Source: Chloroflexota bacterium (GTDB lineage Bacteria > Chloroflexota > Dehalococcoidia > UBA6926). From it: a stretch of DNA of 32,549 nucleotides. The stretch covers positions 1-32,549 of the forward strand of contig JAPOOK010000005.1 of assembly GCA_026713485.1 (NCBI GenBank), written 5' to 3'. This document shows, piece by piece, positions 17,034-24,398 of the stretch. The position numbers and the translations under genes are program-made. Below the pieces are notes generated by a model. It saw nothing but the letters and a program-made list of their open reading frames with translations. It was not told where the DNA came from and ran no database searches. The number at the start of each line of letters is the position of its first letter. Position 1 is the first letter of the stretch.

Positions 17034-17068
17034 AAAAGGGGAGGCCTGTGCAACAGGCCTCCCCTTTT
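17034..17068 (-). terminator. Terminator of the enoyl-CoA hydratase gene
   Basis: A perfect 16-bp stem (17034-17049 with 17053-17068) with a 3-nt loop, followed on the minus strand by TTTTCTTTT. It begins about 26 nt past the hydratase stop and ends about 9 nt before the earliest start of the binding-protein gene. Confidence 0.92.
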
Positions 17069-17093
17069 TGAGCTGCGTTTCGTTGTGGCGAAA

Positions 17094-17942
17094 CTACCGA
17101 TTCTGCCAGTTGGGCGCTCGCTTCTCTGCGAAGGCGAGCGGGCCCTCCTTGGAGTCCTCGGAGCCGCCGACGATGCGGTTGACCCAGCCGCTGAACTGGT
17201 AATGCTCGTCGATGAACAGGTTGCGCCAGAACTGCGCGGTGGCCTTGACGCCCTGTACGGCGATCGGCGCGTTCTCTGCAATCATCTTGGCAATCTCAAC
17301 GGCGCGGGGCAGGAGCTGGTCAGGCTCGACAACCTCGTGAACGAGGCCGATGCGCAGGCACTCCGCCGGCGAGATGCGATCCGCCGTCAGGCCGATGTAC
17401 ATGGCCTCACCGACGGGAACGAGTCGCGGCATAAGGTGCATGCCGGAGCCGGGCATGATTCCTCGCTTCACCTCGAACAGGCCCATGTAGGCTTCCGTGG
17501 AGATGATGCGAATGTCACAGTCAATTGCGCGCTCAGTGCCGCCGCCAACCGCGAGGCCGTTGATGGCCGCGATGAAGGGCTTGGGCGAGCGGGCGAACTG
17601 GAAGAGGGAGCCCGTGGGGCCGACTCCGCCGCCGCCGGAGATCTGGAACAGGCGGCGCGCCCGCTCCTCTGCGTCGATCTCGCCTTTGTCGTAGGCCTCA
17701 TTGACCTCAGCGGTTCGCGTGTTGCGATCGGACATTTCGCGCAGGTCTGCGCCCGCGGAGAATGCGCGGCCGTTTCCGGTCACGATACCGACCCACATGT
17801 TGCGGTCGTTATTGAAATCATGGAGCGCAATCTGCAGCTCCTCGTTCATGCTTCCGCCCATGGCATTCAGCCGGTCAGGGCGATTCATGGTGAATGTCGC
17901 GTAGTGTTCCGCGTCATTCTTCTCATACAACAGTTCAGGCAT
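17094..17942 (-). CDS. Enoyl-CoA hydratase/isomerase family protein
   Basis: Crotonase-fold enzyme that would hydrate a trans-2-enoyl-CoA in beta-oxidation or a related pathway. The oxyanion-hole segment is GRAFSAGADL (59-68). Both catalytic glutamates of true hydratases are kept: Glu137 (GGGTERAIDCDIRI) and Glu157 (LFEVKRGIMPGSG). At 282 residues it is slightly longer than average because of a charged insert after residue 70. The ATG at 17942 has GGGAGGGA 6 nt upstream, which sets the start against an in-frame codon at 17960. A TTGACA-18-TAGTCT promoter is visible upstream. Together with etfBA and the membrane oxidoreductase it would fit fatty-acid or aromatic acyl-CoA oxidation; the substrate cannot be read from sequence. 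Confidence 0.9.
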   Translation of the reverse strand: MPELLYEKNDAEHYATFTMNRPDRLNAMGGSMNEELQIALHDFNNDRNMWVGIVTGNGRAFSAGADLREMSDRNTRTAEVNEAYDKGEIDAEERARRLFQISGGGGVGPTGSLFQFARSPKPFIAAINGLAVGGGTERAIDCDIRIISTEAYMGLFEVKRGIMPGSGMHLMPRLVPVGEAMYIGLTADRISPAECLRIGLVHEVVEPDQLLPRAVEIAKMIAENAPIAVQGVKATAQFWRNLFIDEHYQFSGWVNRIVGGSEDSKEGPLAFAEKRAPNWQNR

Positions 17943-17987
17943 TTGCTTCCCTCCCACCATGTGGATAGTGCTGCTTAAGGCGGACTA

Positions 17988-18017
17988 AGACTACGTTTCT
18001 GGCAGGTTTGATGTCAA
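17988..18017 (-). promoter_or_regulatory. Promoter of the enoyl-CoA hydratase gene, TTGACA-18-TAGTCT
   Basis: On the minus strand TTGACA (18017-18012) and TAGTCT (17993-17988) are 18 nt apart. The -35 abuts the left 36-bp direct repeat at 18018, and with it forms the dyad GTCAA-G-TTGAC (18013-18023). Confidence 0.6.
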
Positions 18018-18053
18018 GTTGACGGCGTGGGGGCGGGATAGAGTGGCTTTGAC
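18018..18053 (+). repeat. 36-bp direct repeat, left copy
   Basis: Matches 19209-19244 at 34 of 36 positions, with similarity ending abruptly on both sides. It begins GTTGACGGCGTGGG and ends GGCTTTGAC. The two copies bracket the RCC1-repeat lipoprotein gene. Confidence 0.9.
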
Positions 18054-18056
18054 GAA

Positions 18057-19085
18057 TCAGGGCACGCTAGGGACGTCGACCTGGCCGTAATCATTCTGTC
18101 CTTTGCAGATGACGGAGCCATTTTCACGGACTCCACACACGTGAGTTACCCCAACACTTACCGACCTGAATGTGCCTTCGAGGAAATCACCCTGGAATTC
18201 CTGCCAAACGAAAGTTCCGTTGTCCAATTCGGCCATGATAGGAGGCAGTTCACTCCTACCCCGGACAGGTGTAGCAACCGGCGGCTCATCCCTATATCCG
18301 TAGGAGGGTTCGAAACCCCAGCATCTCACTGTTTGATCCTCTAGCAAGCCGCAATCCGGGCTGCCGCCGCTGATCGAGGCAAACTTTGTTGTTGACAGCA
18401 TGGGTGGGTTGGTTCCCCAAACCCCCCAGCATGTAGCCATTCCCTCTTCGGTCAAGACGCAACCGTGTTGTGCTCCTAGGCTGACTTCACGATATCTGCC
18501 TTTCGGCTGCGCCGAATTGAGGAACCTCTCGCTACCCCAGCAAGTCAGCGCGCCCTCGTCCGTGATTCCGCAGGCGTTGTTCCAAGCTGCAGCAATAGAT
18601 TGAAAGACTCCTTCCGGAGGCTCAGATTGTCCAAGCCCATTGGCACCCCAGCATTGAACTGCGCCCTCATACGTCACACCGCAAGAGTGGAACAATCCCA
18701 CAACGACAGACTTGAATCTACCTTCTGGCGGTGAGGATTGCCCATGTTCGTTGTCTCCCCAACAGACAGCAGAGTTGGCAGCATTCAGCCCGCAAGTATG
18801 GTGCCTACCCGAACTGATGGACGTAAATGTGTCCTCTGGTGGCACTGATTGCCCGTGGGAGTTGAGCCCCCAACAGACGGCTGATCCATCCTGTAGGACT
18901 CCACAAGTATGGTACCAACCGGCGCTCGCCGAATCGAAGGCTGAGGGAACCTCGGTAACGCTTACGGTTGCCGGAGAACAGGCGCTCAGGATGAAGCTCA
19001 GTGCAATGGCAACTGCAATTAGCGCCGACGCCAAGACACGCTGCGCCCAGGGCGTAGCAGGGGCTGCTTCAATGTGGCCGACCAT
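18057..19085 (-). CDS. RCC1/BNR-like repeat lipoprotein
   Basis: A 342-residue secreted protein made of about seven beta-propeller-like repeats of roughly 37 residues. Each is built around 'HTCGVLQDGSAVCWGLNSHGQ' spacing: a CG pair, a xGxxxCWG stretch, then GQ and a PPEGxF turn, as in RCC1/BNR-type regulator-like repeats. The N-terminus has a hydrophobic signal segment (about 18-33) and lipobox LSAC (Cys36), so it is anchored outside the membrane. Cysteine pairs in each repeat suggest disulfides or metal-free stapling. GC is about 10 points lower than in its neighbours by a rough count. It lies between 36-bp direct repeats, which suggests insertion. GAGG precedes the ATG. Role unknown; similar bacterial proteins are usually surface or adhesion-type, which is only family-level inference. 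Confidence 0.85.
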   Translation of the reverse strand: MVGHIEAAPATPWAQRVLASALIAVAIALSFILSACSPATVSVTEVPSAFDSASAGWYHTCGVLQDGSAVCWGLNSHGQSVPPEDTFTSISSGRHHTCGLNAANSAVCWGDNEHGQSSPPEGRFKSVVVGLFHSCGVTYEGAVQCWGANGLGQSEPPEGVFQSIAAAWNNACGITDEGALTCWGSERFLNSAQPKGRYREVSLGAQHGCVLTEEGMATCWGVWGTNPPMLSTTKFASISGGSPDCGLLEDQTVRCWGFEPSYGYRDEPPVATPVRGRSELPPIMAELDNGTFVWQEFQGDFLEGTFRSVSVGVTHVCGVRENGSVICKGQNDYGQVDVPSVP

Positions 19086-19208
19086 TTCTTACATTACCTC
19101 TTTCGAAGACTGTCGAGCGCGATGCTTGTCGACCATGTGTGACTCCATTACATGGAATCGGGCGAATCGCAGCTCAATTCAGCGCATCCTACTTTTCTGG
19201 GTGCGTGT

Positions 19209-19244
19209 GTTGACAGCGTGGGGGCGGGATAGAGTGACTTTGAC
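19209..19244 (+). repeat. 36-bp direct repeat, right copy
   Basis: Second copy of the 18018-18053 repeat, differing only at two G/A positions. Its last bases supply most of the -35 of the FBP aldolase/phosphatase promoter. The 123 bases between it and the RCC1 ATG hold only a small dyad TCCAT-TAC-ATGGA (19144-19156). Confidence 0.9.
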
Positions 19245-19269
19245 ATGATTCGCGCGTGACTGGTAGGGT
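19240..19269 (+). promoter_or_regulatory. Candidate promoter of the FBP aldolase/phosphatase gene
   Basis: TTGACA (19240-19245), an 18-nt spacer and TAGGGT (19264-19269). A start near 19276 gives a leader of about 115 nt that opens with a hairpin, GGGCTT-GGCT-AAGCCC (19274-19289). The long leader may be regulatory; no riboswitch class is recognised. Confidence 0.45.
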
Positions 19270-19390
19270 GAGTCGGGCTTGGCTAAGCCCTTTAAGTGGG
19301 GGTATTACATCGTTCCGCAGCGGGTACTGCTTGTATGAGAGGCGGCGCCTTGCGCAGGGAACAGTCACGAAAACAGGGGGGAATAAAACC

Positions 19391-20527
19391 ATGCGCATGA
19401 CACTTTCAGCCATCAAAGCGGATGTAGGCTCAATCGGCGGCCACACAAGGCCGACGGACGAGATGTTGGACAGAGTGCGTTCGGACGTGCAGTCCGCCAT
19501 TGATCGAGGACTGCTCATCGATGGCTACGTGTTCCACGTGGGCGATGACATCGCCATCATCATGTCCCACACGCGGGGCAAGGACGACACAGAGATTCAC
19601 CAATTTGCATGGGACAGCTTCCTGGCGGCGACGGCCATTGCGCAGGAGTACGGGCTGTATGGCGCAGGTCAGGACCTGTTGGTGGACGCGCCCTCCGGGA
19701 ATGTGCGTGGGGCAGGGCCGGGCGTGGCCGAGGTGGAGTTCGAGCACGATCCTGTGACGACCAACAACGCGCGCTCTGCGGAGTCGTTCATGATCTTCGC
19801 GGCAGACAAATGCGGGCCGGGCGCGTACAACCTGCCGCTGTTCCTCGGGTTTGCCGACCCGATGTATTGCGCGGGGCTCATGTTGCCGCGCATGATCCAG
19901 GGCTTTGATTTCAACATCATCGATATGAACAACACCGGTGGCGACAGCATCCTGACACTTCATGCGCCGGAAGACTACTACCAGCTCACTGTGCTGCTGC
20001 GCGACAACGAGCGTTTCGGCATCGAGAGCATCTCGTCGCGTTCTTATGACGGGCAGGATGCAGTGTCTGTTTCCGCACAGCGTCTTCACAACATTGCCGG
20101 CACGTACACAGGCAAGGATGACCCCATCGCCATCGTGCGGAACCAGGGCATATTCCCCGCGCCGGAGGAGGTCCTTTCGACGTTCACGAAGGCGCACTAC
20201 ATTGGCGGCGACGCTCGCGGCTCACACAACATGCCGCTGATGCCGGTGCCAATGAACACGCCGGTGACCGGGCCGTATTGCCTGCCGATTGTTGAGTCGC
20301 TTGGCTTCTCAATGAACGCTGCGGGCAAGTTCTCGGCCAACTATGTCGATTTCTTCGACAATCCTGCGTGGGACCTGGTGCGGAACAAGGCACAGGAAAA
20401 GGCGCTGTACATGCGGGACCAGGGCTGGTCCGGTCCTGCGATGCTGCCGTACACCGAGCTGGAGTACGGCGGTTTCCGCGACATCGTGACAGGCCTCGAG
20501 GAGCGCTTCGCTTACAAGGCCGAGTAG
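19391..20527 (+). CDS. fbp: Fructose-1,6-bisphosphate aldolase/phosphatase (class V FBPase)
   Basis: Bifunctional gluconeogenic enzyme of the archaeal type: it condenses triose phosphates to fructose 1,6-bisphosphate and then hydrolyses it to fructose 6-phosphate. The 379-residue protein begins MTLSAIKADVGSIGGH, the family opening with metal-binding Asp11 and His18. The switching active-site text YTGKDDPIAIVRNQG carries Tyr239, the Schiff-base Lys242 and metal ligands Asp243/Asp244. EFEHDP, DMNNTGGD and MPVPMNTPVTGPYC are further family segments. The ATG at 19391 has a GGGGGG ribosome site 8-10 nt upstream and the true family N-terminus; the frame stays open to 19256 but the extra residues are not family-like. 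It is a single gene between a repeat cassette and the moa genes. Confidence 0.95.
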   Translation: MRMTLSAIKADVGSIGGHTRPTDEMLDRVRSDVQSAIDRGLLIDGYVFHVGDDIAIIMSHTRGKDDTEIHQFAWDSFLAATAIAQEYGLYGAGQDLLVDAPSGNVRGAGPGVAEVEFEHDPVTTNNARSAESFMIFAADKCGPGAYNLPLFLGFADPMYCAGLMLPRMIQGFDFNIIDMNNTGGDSILTLHAPEDYYQLTVLLRDNERFGIESISSRSYDGQDAVSVSAQRLHNIAGTYTGKDDPIAIVRNQGIFPAPEEVLSTFTKAHYIGGDARGSHNMPLMPVPMNTPVTGPYCLPIVESLGFSMNAAGKFSANYVDFFDNPAWDLVRNKAQEKALYMRDQGWSGPAMLPYTELEYGGFRDIVTGLEERFAYKAE

Positions 20528-20530
20528 TTT

Positions 20531-20690
20531 TCTCGGTTCGCGATTAGCGTCGGTTGGCCTGAGTAGTCCGACTTCCGCGTTCTGGCGCCGCAAGCGATTA
20601 TGCTTTTCCGGATTTCCGGTTCGCGATCAGCGTTGGTGGGTCTGAGTAGTTCGGCTTCCGCGTTCCGGCGCCGCAAGCGCTTGCACATCC
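20531..20690 (+). repeat. Tandem copies R1 and R2 of an intergenic repeat (83-bp period)
   Basis: R1 (about 20531-20603) and R2 (about 20614-20690) start with GGTTCGCGAT at 20535 and 20618, continue through CTGAGTAGT and share GCGCCGCAAGCG. Each ends in an imperfect dyad around GGCGCC. A diverged third copy lies at 31023-31073. The repeats fill most of the 204-base gap between FBP aldolase/phosphatase and rdgB. Confidence 0.8.
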
Positions 20691-20731
20691 GCAGTCTGCC
20701 GCTTTTGCGATGATGAGGACTTAGGCTGCCT

Positions 20732-21355
20732 ATGAAACTTTTTGTTGGCACGGGGAATCCCGGGAAGGTGCGGGAGTTCCGTGAGTTGCTGGACGGACTG
20801 CCCGTTGAGCTGGTGACGCCAAGAGATATCAACCTCGATATCGAAGTGGAGGAGACTGGCGACACACTGGAAGAGAACGCGCTGATCAAGGCGCAGGCGT
20901 ATGCCAACGCGGGCGGATTGTTGACGCTCGCAGACGATTCCGGACTGTTTGTGGAGGCGCTGGGCGGCGCGCCCGGTGTAATCAGCGCGAGATACGGCGC
21001 TCCCGATGCCAGGACGGACGAGGACCGCGTGAACCTCTTGCTGCGCAACCTGGCGGACGTGCCGGAGGTGGAGCGTAATGCCGCGTTTCGGTGCGTTATT
21101 GTTATCGCCGAGCCGGGCGTGGATACCGTTCACATGGCGAAGGGAGAGCTGCGGGGTATAATTGGAAAATCTCCGAGGGGGACGAACGGGTTCGGATACG
21201 ATCCGATATTCGTCGTGCCGGAGTATGGGAAGACGGTAGCCGAATTGGACTCAGACACAAAGAACGCACTCAGTCACCGTGGCCGGGCGGCGCGCGCCGC
21301 TCGGGAGATCATCGCCGACATGTCCGCTACGGCGGAGGGAAACACCCGAGCATGA
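20732..21355 (+). CDS. rdgB: XTP/dITP diphosphatase (RdgB/HAM1)
   Basis: House-cleaning nucleotide pyrophosphatase that removes XTP, dITP and similar non-canonical purines. The family opening FVGTGNPGKVREF is present, then TLEENALIKAQAY, the metal site ADDSGLFVEALGG, ARYGAP, and the C-terminal GFGYDPIFVVPEYGKTVAEL and SHRGRA. Length 207 is normal. Its stop overlaps the start of moaA (ATGA, 21352-21355), so the genes are translationally coupled, which is an unusual pairing. No strong ribosome site is present before the ATG; TAGGCT lies 4 nt before it, so a leaderless or near-leaderless transcript is possible. Confidence 0.95.
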   Translation: MKLFVGTGNPGKVREFRELLDGLPVELVTPRDINLDIEVEETGDTLEENALIKAQAYANAGGLLTLADDSGLFVEALGGAPGVISARYGAPDARTDEDRVNLLLRNLADVPEVERNAAFRCVIVIAEPGVDTVHMAKGELRGIIGKSPRGTNGFGYDPIFVVPEYGKTVAELDSDTKNALSHRGRAARAAREIIADMSATAEGNTRA

Positions 21356-22392
21356 CCGTCGCCGCTCCGATAAGCGTCAAGGACGTGTTTGGTCGCCTGC
21401 TGCAAGACCTCCGCATCTCAGTAACGGATCGGTGCAATTTCCGTTGCTCGTACTGCATGCCGGCTGAGATTTTCGGTGAGCGGTACGAATTCCTGCCGCG
21501 CGATCAGATCCTGACCTTTGAGGAGATAGAGCGTCTGACGCGCATCTTTGCCGGTCTCGGCGTGACCAAGATTCGCGTGACGGGCGGGGAGCCACTTCTT
21601 CGCAAGGATTTGCCCGAACTGATTCGGATGCTCGCGGCGGTTGACGGCATCGAAGACCTATCTCTTACAACCAACGGATACTTGCTGCCGCCCATGGCCA
21701 GGGAGCTGCGAGAGGCGGGACTGCGCCGCGTCACCATCAGCCTGGACAGCCTGGACGATGAAACGTTCAAGCAGATGAACGGGCGAGGGTTCGGCGTTGA
21801 CCGGGTGCTGGAGGCCATCGAGGCGGCAGAAGATGCCGGCCTTGGGCCGATCAAGATCAACAGCGTTGTGCAGCGGGGTGTGAACGACGACTTCGTCACA
21901 GACCTCGCCAAGTACTTCAAGGGCACGGACAAGATTGTCCGGTTCATCGAATACATGGACGTCGGCACCATCAACGGCTGGAAACTGGAAGAGGTGGTGC
22001 CGAGCAGAGAACTTGCGGCGCGCATCAATGCCGAGAGCCCCATCATTCCGATTGACCGGAACTACAAGAGCGAGACATCGGCGCGCTATGCGTACGCGGA
22101 CGGCACCGGGGAGATTGGGTTTATCTCATCCGTCTCCGAGCCGTTCTGCGATGACTGCACCCGCGCTCGCCTCTCTACGGACGGCAAGCTCTATACCTGC
22201 CTGTTCACAGGGGACGGACACGATCTGCGAGAGGGACTACGCTCGGGCGCGACCGATGATGAGATCCAGGAGCTGATTACCGGAGTCTGGGAAAAGCGGA
22301 CGGATCGGTACTCTGAGGAGCGCACAAGTGAAACCACCGCGCTAGGCGGCAAGAAGCCGGAGCGGGTGGAGATGTATCACATCGGCGGGTAG
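21352..22392 (+). CDS. moaA: GTP 3',8-cyclase MoaA
   Basis: Radical-SAM enzyme for the first step of molybdopterin synthesis, forming 3',8-cH2GTP from GTP. The N-terminal cluster is Cys28-x3-Cys32-x2-Cys35 (CNFRCSYC), followed by TGGEPLLR and LTTNGYLL. The C-terminal 4Fe-4S site has Cys266-x2-Cys269 and Cys283 (CDDCTRARLS...YTCLF). The last two residues are the conserved GG needed for activity. Length 346 is typical. ATG 21352 overlaps the rdgB stop by 4 nt; the frame stays open much further upstream but inside rdgB, so that part is not real. moaC follows after 24 nt. Confidence 0.97.
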   Translation: MTVAAPISVKDVFGRLLQDLRISVTDRCNFRCSYCMPAEIFGERYEFLPRDQILTFEEIERLTRIFAGLGVTKIRVTGGEPLLRKDLPELIRMLAAVDGIEDLSLTTNGYLLPPMARELREAGLRRVTISLDSLDDETFKQMNGRGFGVDRVLEAIEAAEDAGLGPIKINSVVQRGVNDDFVTDLAKYFKGTDKIVRFIEYMDVGTINGWKLEEVVPSRELAARINAESPIIPIDRNYKSETSARYAYADGTGEIGFISSVSEPFCDDCTRARLSTDGKLYTCLFTGDGHDLREGLRSGATDDEIQELITGVWEKRTDRYSEERTSETTALGGKKPERVEMYHIGG

Positions 22393-22416
22393 GCGAGGCC
22401 GCAGCCGACAAATCCG

Positions 22417-22914
22417 ATGGCTGACCAGGAGAACCCCGGGAAACTGTCCCACGTCGATTCGACGTCGGGGCCGCGCATGGTCGATGTTGGCGATAAGGAC
22501 GTAACGCGGCGGGAGGCAGTGGCGCGGGGCAGGGTGGTTATGGCACCCGAAACGCTGACAGCCATCCGCGAACAAGCCACGCCCAAGGGTGATGTGCTTT
22601 CAGTGGCACAGTTGGCCGGTGTAATGGCCGCCAAGCGCACCTCTGAATTGATTCCGCTGTGTCATCCGCTGCCGCTGTCTTTTGTGGGCGTTGAGCTGAC
22701 GCCGGGAGAGGACGGTGCAAGCGTCGAGATCGAGGCTACCGTGCGGACGACAGGTCAGACAGGGGCCGAGATGGAGGCGTTGACGGCGGTCAGTGTTGCC
22801 GGCCTCACGGTCTATGACATGTGCAAGGCCATCGACCGCGCTATGCAAGTTGAGGCCGTACGGCTGGTATCCAAGTCCGGCGGCCAGAGCGGGGACCTGC
22901 GGCTGGAGGAGTAG
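22417..22914 (+). CDS. moaC: Cyclic pyranopterin monophosphate synthase MoaC
   Basis: Converts the MoaA product to cyclic pyranopterin monophosphate. Family motifs are intact: [30 protein letters not shown], the active-site run [43 protein letters not shown], and '[12 protein letters not shown]' near the end (given here as separate short stretches of the same protein). Length 165 is normal. It is the last gene of rdgB-moaA-moaC, meeting a convergent small gene 4 nt after its stop, with no terminator visible. The remaining molybdopterin genes (moaE, moeA, mobA) are not in the window; a MoaD-like gene is at 14194-14469. Confidence 0.96.
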   Translation: MADQENPGKLSHVDSTSGPRMVDVGDKDVTRREAVARGRVVMAPETLTAIREQATPKGDVLSVAQLAGVMAAKRTSELIPLCHPLPLSFVGVELTPGEDGASVEIEATVRTTGQTGAEMEALTAVSVAGLTVYDMCKAIDRAMQVEAVRLVSKSGGQSGDLRLEE

Positions 22915-22918
22915 GGAA

Positions 22919-23134
22919 TCAGCCCGCTTTGATGCTGCGCAGAGGCAGGTCCGCGGTTTCGAGCGTGGCCAAATCAAGGCGCTCAGACGCGTGGTCGATA
23001 TCGAAACCGACAACGCCGCCGTCGGCGTCAAGATCGACGTTCAGCCCCTGAGTGACTTCTATCGTCTCCGCGCCCGGCCTAGTCTTGAACTCCACGTAGA
23101 GGCTGTCGGTCTCCGGGTAGTAATGAAGTTTCAT
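22919..23134 (-). CDS. DUF2283 protein
   Basis: A 71-residue protein with the DUF2283 pattern: MKLHYYPETDSLYVEFK, then an ETIEVTQGLNVDLDADGGVVGFDI stretch (strand, turn, strand) and a short C-terminal helix-strand. Proteins of this family are small beta-rich and occur beside DUF4258-type genes. Here the start overlaps the stop of such a gene by 4 nt (ATGA at 23131-23134), so the two are translated together. A toxin-antitoxin pair is a possible role but is inference. The gene is convergent with moaC, 4 nt away. Confidence 0.8.
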   Translation of the reverse strand: MKLHYYPETDSLYVEFKTRPGAETIEVTQGLNVDLDADGGVVGFDIDHASERLDLATLETADLPLRSIKAG

Positions 23135-23385
23135 TCGTGATCCTCCTTCCGAAAGCCCCGATCAAAGAATGCGTTATGAATAGTTTCGCCGTCTTCCAAG
23201 GTTACCACTCGCAAGTAGCGAGGACGGGATTCACCGGGAGCAGTAACTTCCCCCCAGAAGCGCAGCCGTCCGTCGGCTTGATGCTCCTGATGGATTGGCG
23301 ATGCGATGACCTGAGCGCACCATTCCAACTCGATATAGGGCCGCTTCCGACGAACCTGCTCCTCAAAATAGCGAGTTGTCTTCAT
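23131..23385 (-). CDS. DUF4258-like small protein, partner of DUF2283
   Basis: An 84-residue basic protein: RYFEEQVRRKRPYIELEWC at the start, then RLRFWGEVTAPG, RYLRVVTLEDGETIHNAFFDRGF at the end. The strand-strand pattern and its coupling to a DUF2283 gene resemble DUF4258-type proteins, which have been proposed as RelE-like toxins. Catalytic residues of a known toxin cannot be picked out with confidence. Its stop overlaps the DUF2283 start. The start ATG 23385 has no strong ribosome site. I am fairly sure it is a gene, less sure about the family name. Confidence 0.55.
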   Translation of the reverse strand: MKTTRYFEEQVRRKRPYIELEWCAQVIASPIHQEHQADGRLRFWGEVTAPGESRPRYLRVVTLEDGETIHNAFFDRGFRKEDHE

Positions 23386-23471
23386 GTGCCATTGTCTTGA
23401 TTACTCTGGGGCTTACAAGAGCCCTCGTATCGTTTCCTGATCGCACAGGCTTTCGAGGGGAAGCTGGAATT

Positions 23472-24353
23472 CTAGTCCTGGCTGCCGAGTAGGAAGCGGC
23501 GGGCGATGTTGGCGGTTTCGTCCGGGACCTGCATGTAGATTGCGTGACCGACGTCCGACATGACGAGGAACTCGCCGTGGGGCAGCGCCTCAGCGAGCGG
23601 CCTCTGGTGTGACTCCAGCAGGTTGTTCTCCTCTGCCACGACGATGAGGATGGGCATGGTCAGGCGATCGACGCCGTCAATGAGCATAAATTCGTCAGTC
23701 GCCATTTCATCCACGTTGTAGGAATTGACGCTCCATGCTGCCTCAGCACGTCCGTCAGGATGGACGATAGTCTCCTCGTTCAGCACATCGTCAAGCGCCT
23801 CCTGTGTCCACACGCTTGTCATGCTGTTGGATTCAAGTCGGCGCTTGAGATCATCGAGAGAAACCCAGCTGTTGCGTCGGCCCGGGCCGGGCTTTTCTGT
23901 AAGGCCTTCATTGAGGATGTTGACACGCACCCAGTGGGCGGGACCCTCCGGCACCGGCTCCACCATCACCATGCCGAGAACGCGATCCGGGTGATTTGTG
24001 GCATAGAGGCCGCTGATTGCGCCGCCGTAGGAGTGGGACATGATGTAGTGGGGCGGCAGGTCAAGCTCCTCAACGATGCCGGCCAGGTCCTGAGCACCCT
24101 CGGCGGCGCGGTAGCCGGTTGTCGGCGCGTCCGATTCACCATGGCCACGTGTGTCCAGCGCGATGACACGGAAGTCGTTGCGGAGACGCCGCGCGACTGC
24201 GTTCCAGCTGCGGCCAGTGCGCCGCCCGCCGTGGACGAGCAGCAGCGGAGTTTTGTCGCCGCCCCAGTCGAGGGCGTGGAACGTCACGCCGTCGACGTTG
24301 ACGAACAGGCTCGTGCGCCCTTCGGATTGTTCGCGTGTAATGACGTCAGCCAC
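23472..24353 (-). CDS. Alpha/beta hydrolase
   Basis: A 293-residue single-domain alpha/beta-hydrolase. Visible are the oxyanion-region HGGRRTGRSW (41-50), ALDTRGHGESD (65-75), the nucleophile elbow SHSYGGA (Ser108, where the common G-x-S-x-G begins with Ser) and the late catalytic His270 in DVGHAIYMQVPDE. The acid is probably in VVAEENNLL. The substrate cannot be deduced. GTG 24353 is used because GGAGG sits 5 nt upstream. The next leftward gene is 86 bases away; this gap, 23386-23471, has no recognised feature. Confidence 0.88.
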   Translation of the reverse strand: MADVITREQSEGRTSLFVNVDGVTFHALDWGGDKTPLLLVHGGRRTGRSWNAVARRLRNDFRVIALDTRGHGESDAPTTGYRAAEGAQDLAGIVEELDLPPHYIMSHSYGGAISGLYATNHPDRVLGMVMVEPVPEGPAHWVRVNILNEGLTEKPGPGRRNSWVSLDDLKRRLESNSMTSVWTQEALDDVLNEETIVHPDGRAEAAWSVNSYNVDEMATDEFMLIDGVDRLTMPILIVVAEENNLLESHQRPLAEALPHGEFLVMSDVGHAIYMQVPDETANIARRFLLGSQD

Positions 24354-24398
24354 AGGACCTCCAGATTTGGTTTGCGTGTCTCGGATTAGGACAAGGGA

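Noticed and set aside
17085-17978. A 297-codon open frame on the plus strand over the enoyl-CoA hydratase
   Set aside because: It is antisense to a gene with intact catalytic motifs and a strong ribosome site; no recognisable family, and high GC favours such antisense frames.
18057-19085. Regular spacing in the RCC1 gene considered as a CRISPR-like array
   Set aside because: The period comes from coding repeats of about 37 residues with varied DNA; no constant repeats with unique spacers.
19430-20197. A 255-codon minus-strand frame over the FBP aldolase/phosphatase gene
   Set aside because: The forward frame carries the full catalytic motif set; the reverse frame has none.
21091-21351. Upstream extension of moaA
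   Set aside because: It lies inside rdgB in another frame; MoaA begins naturally at the ATGA overlap.
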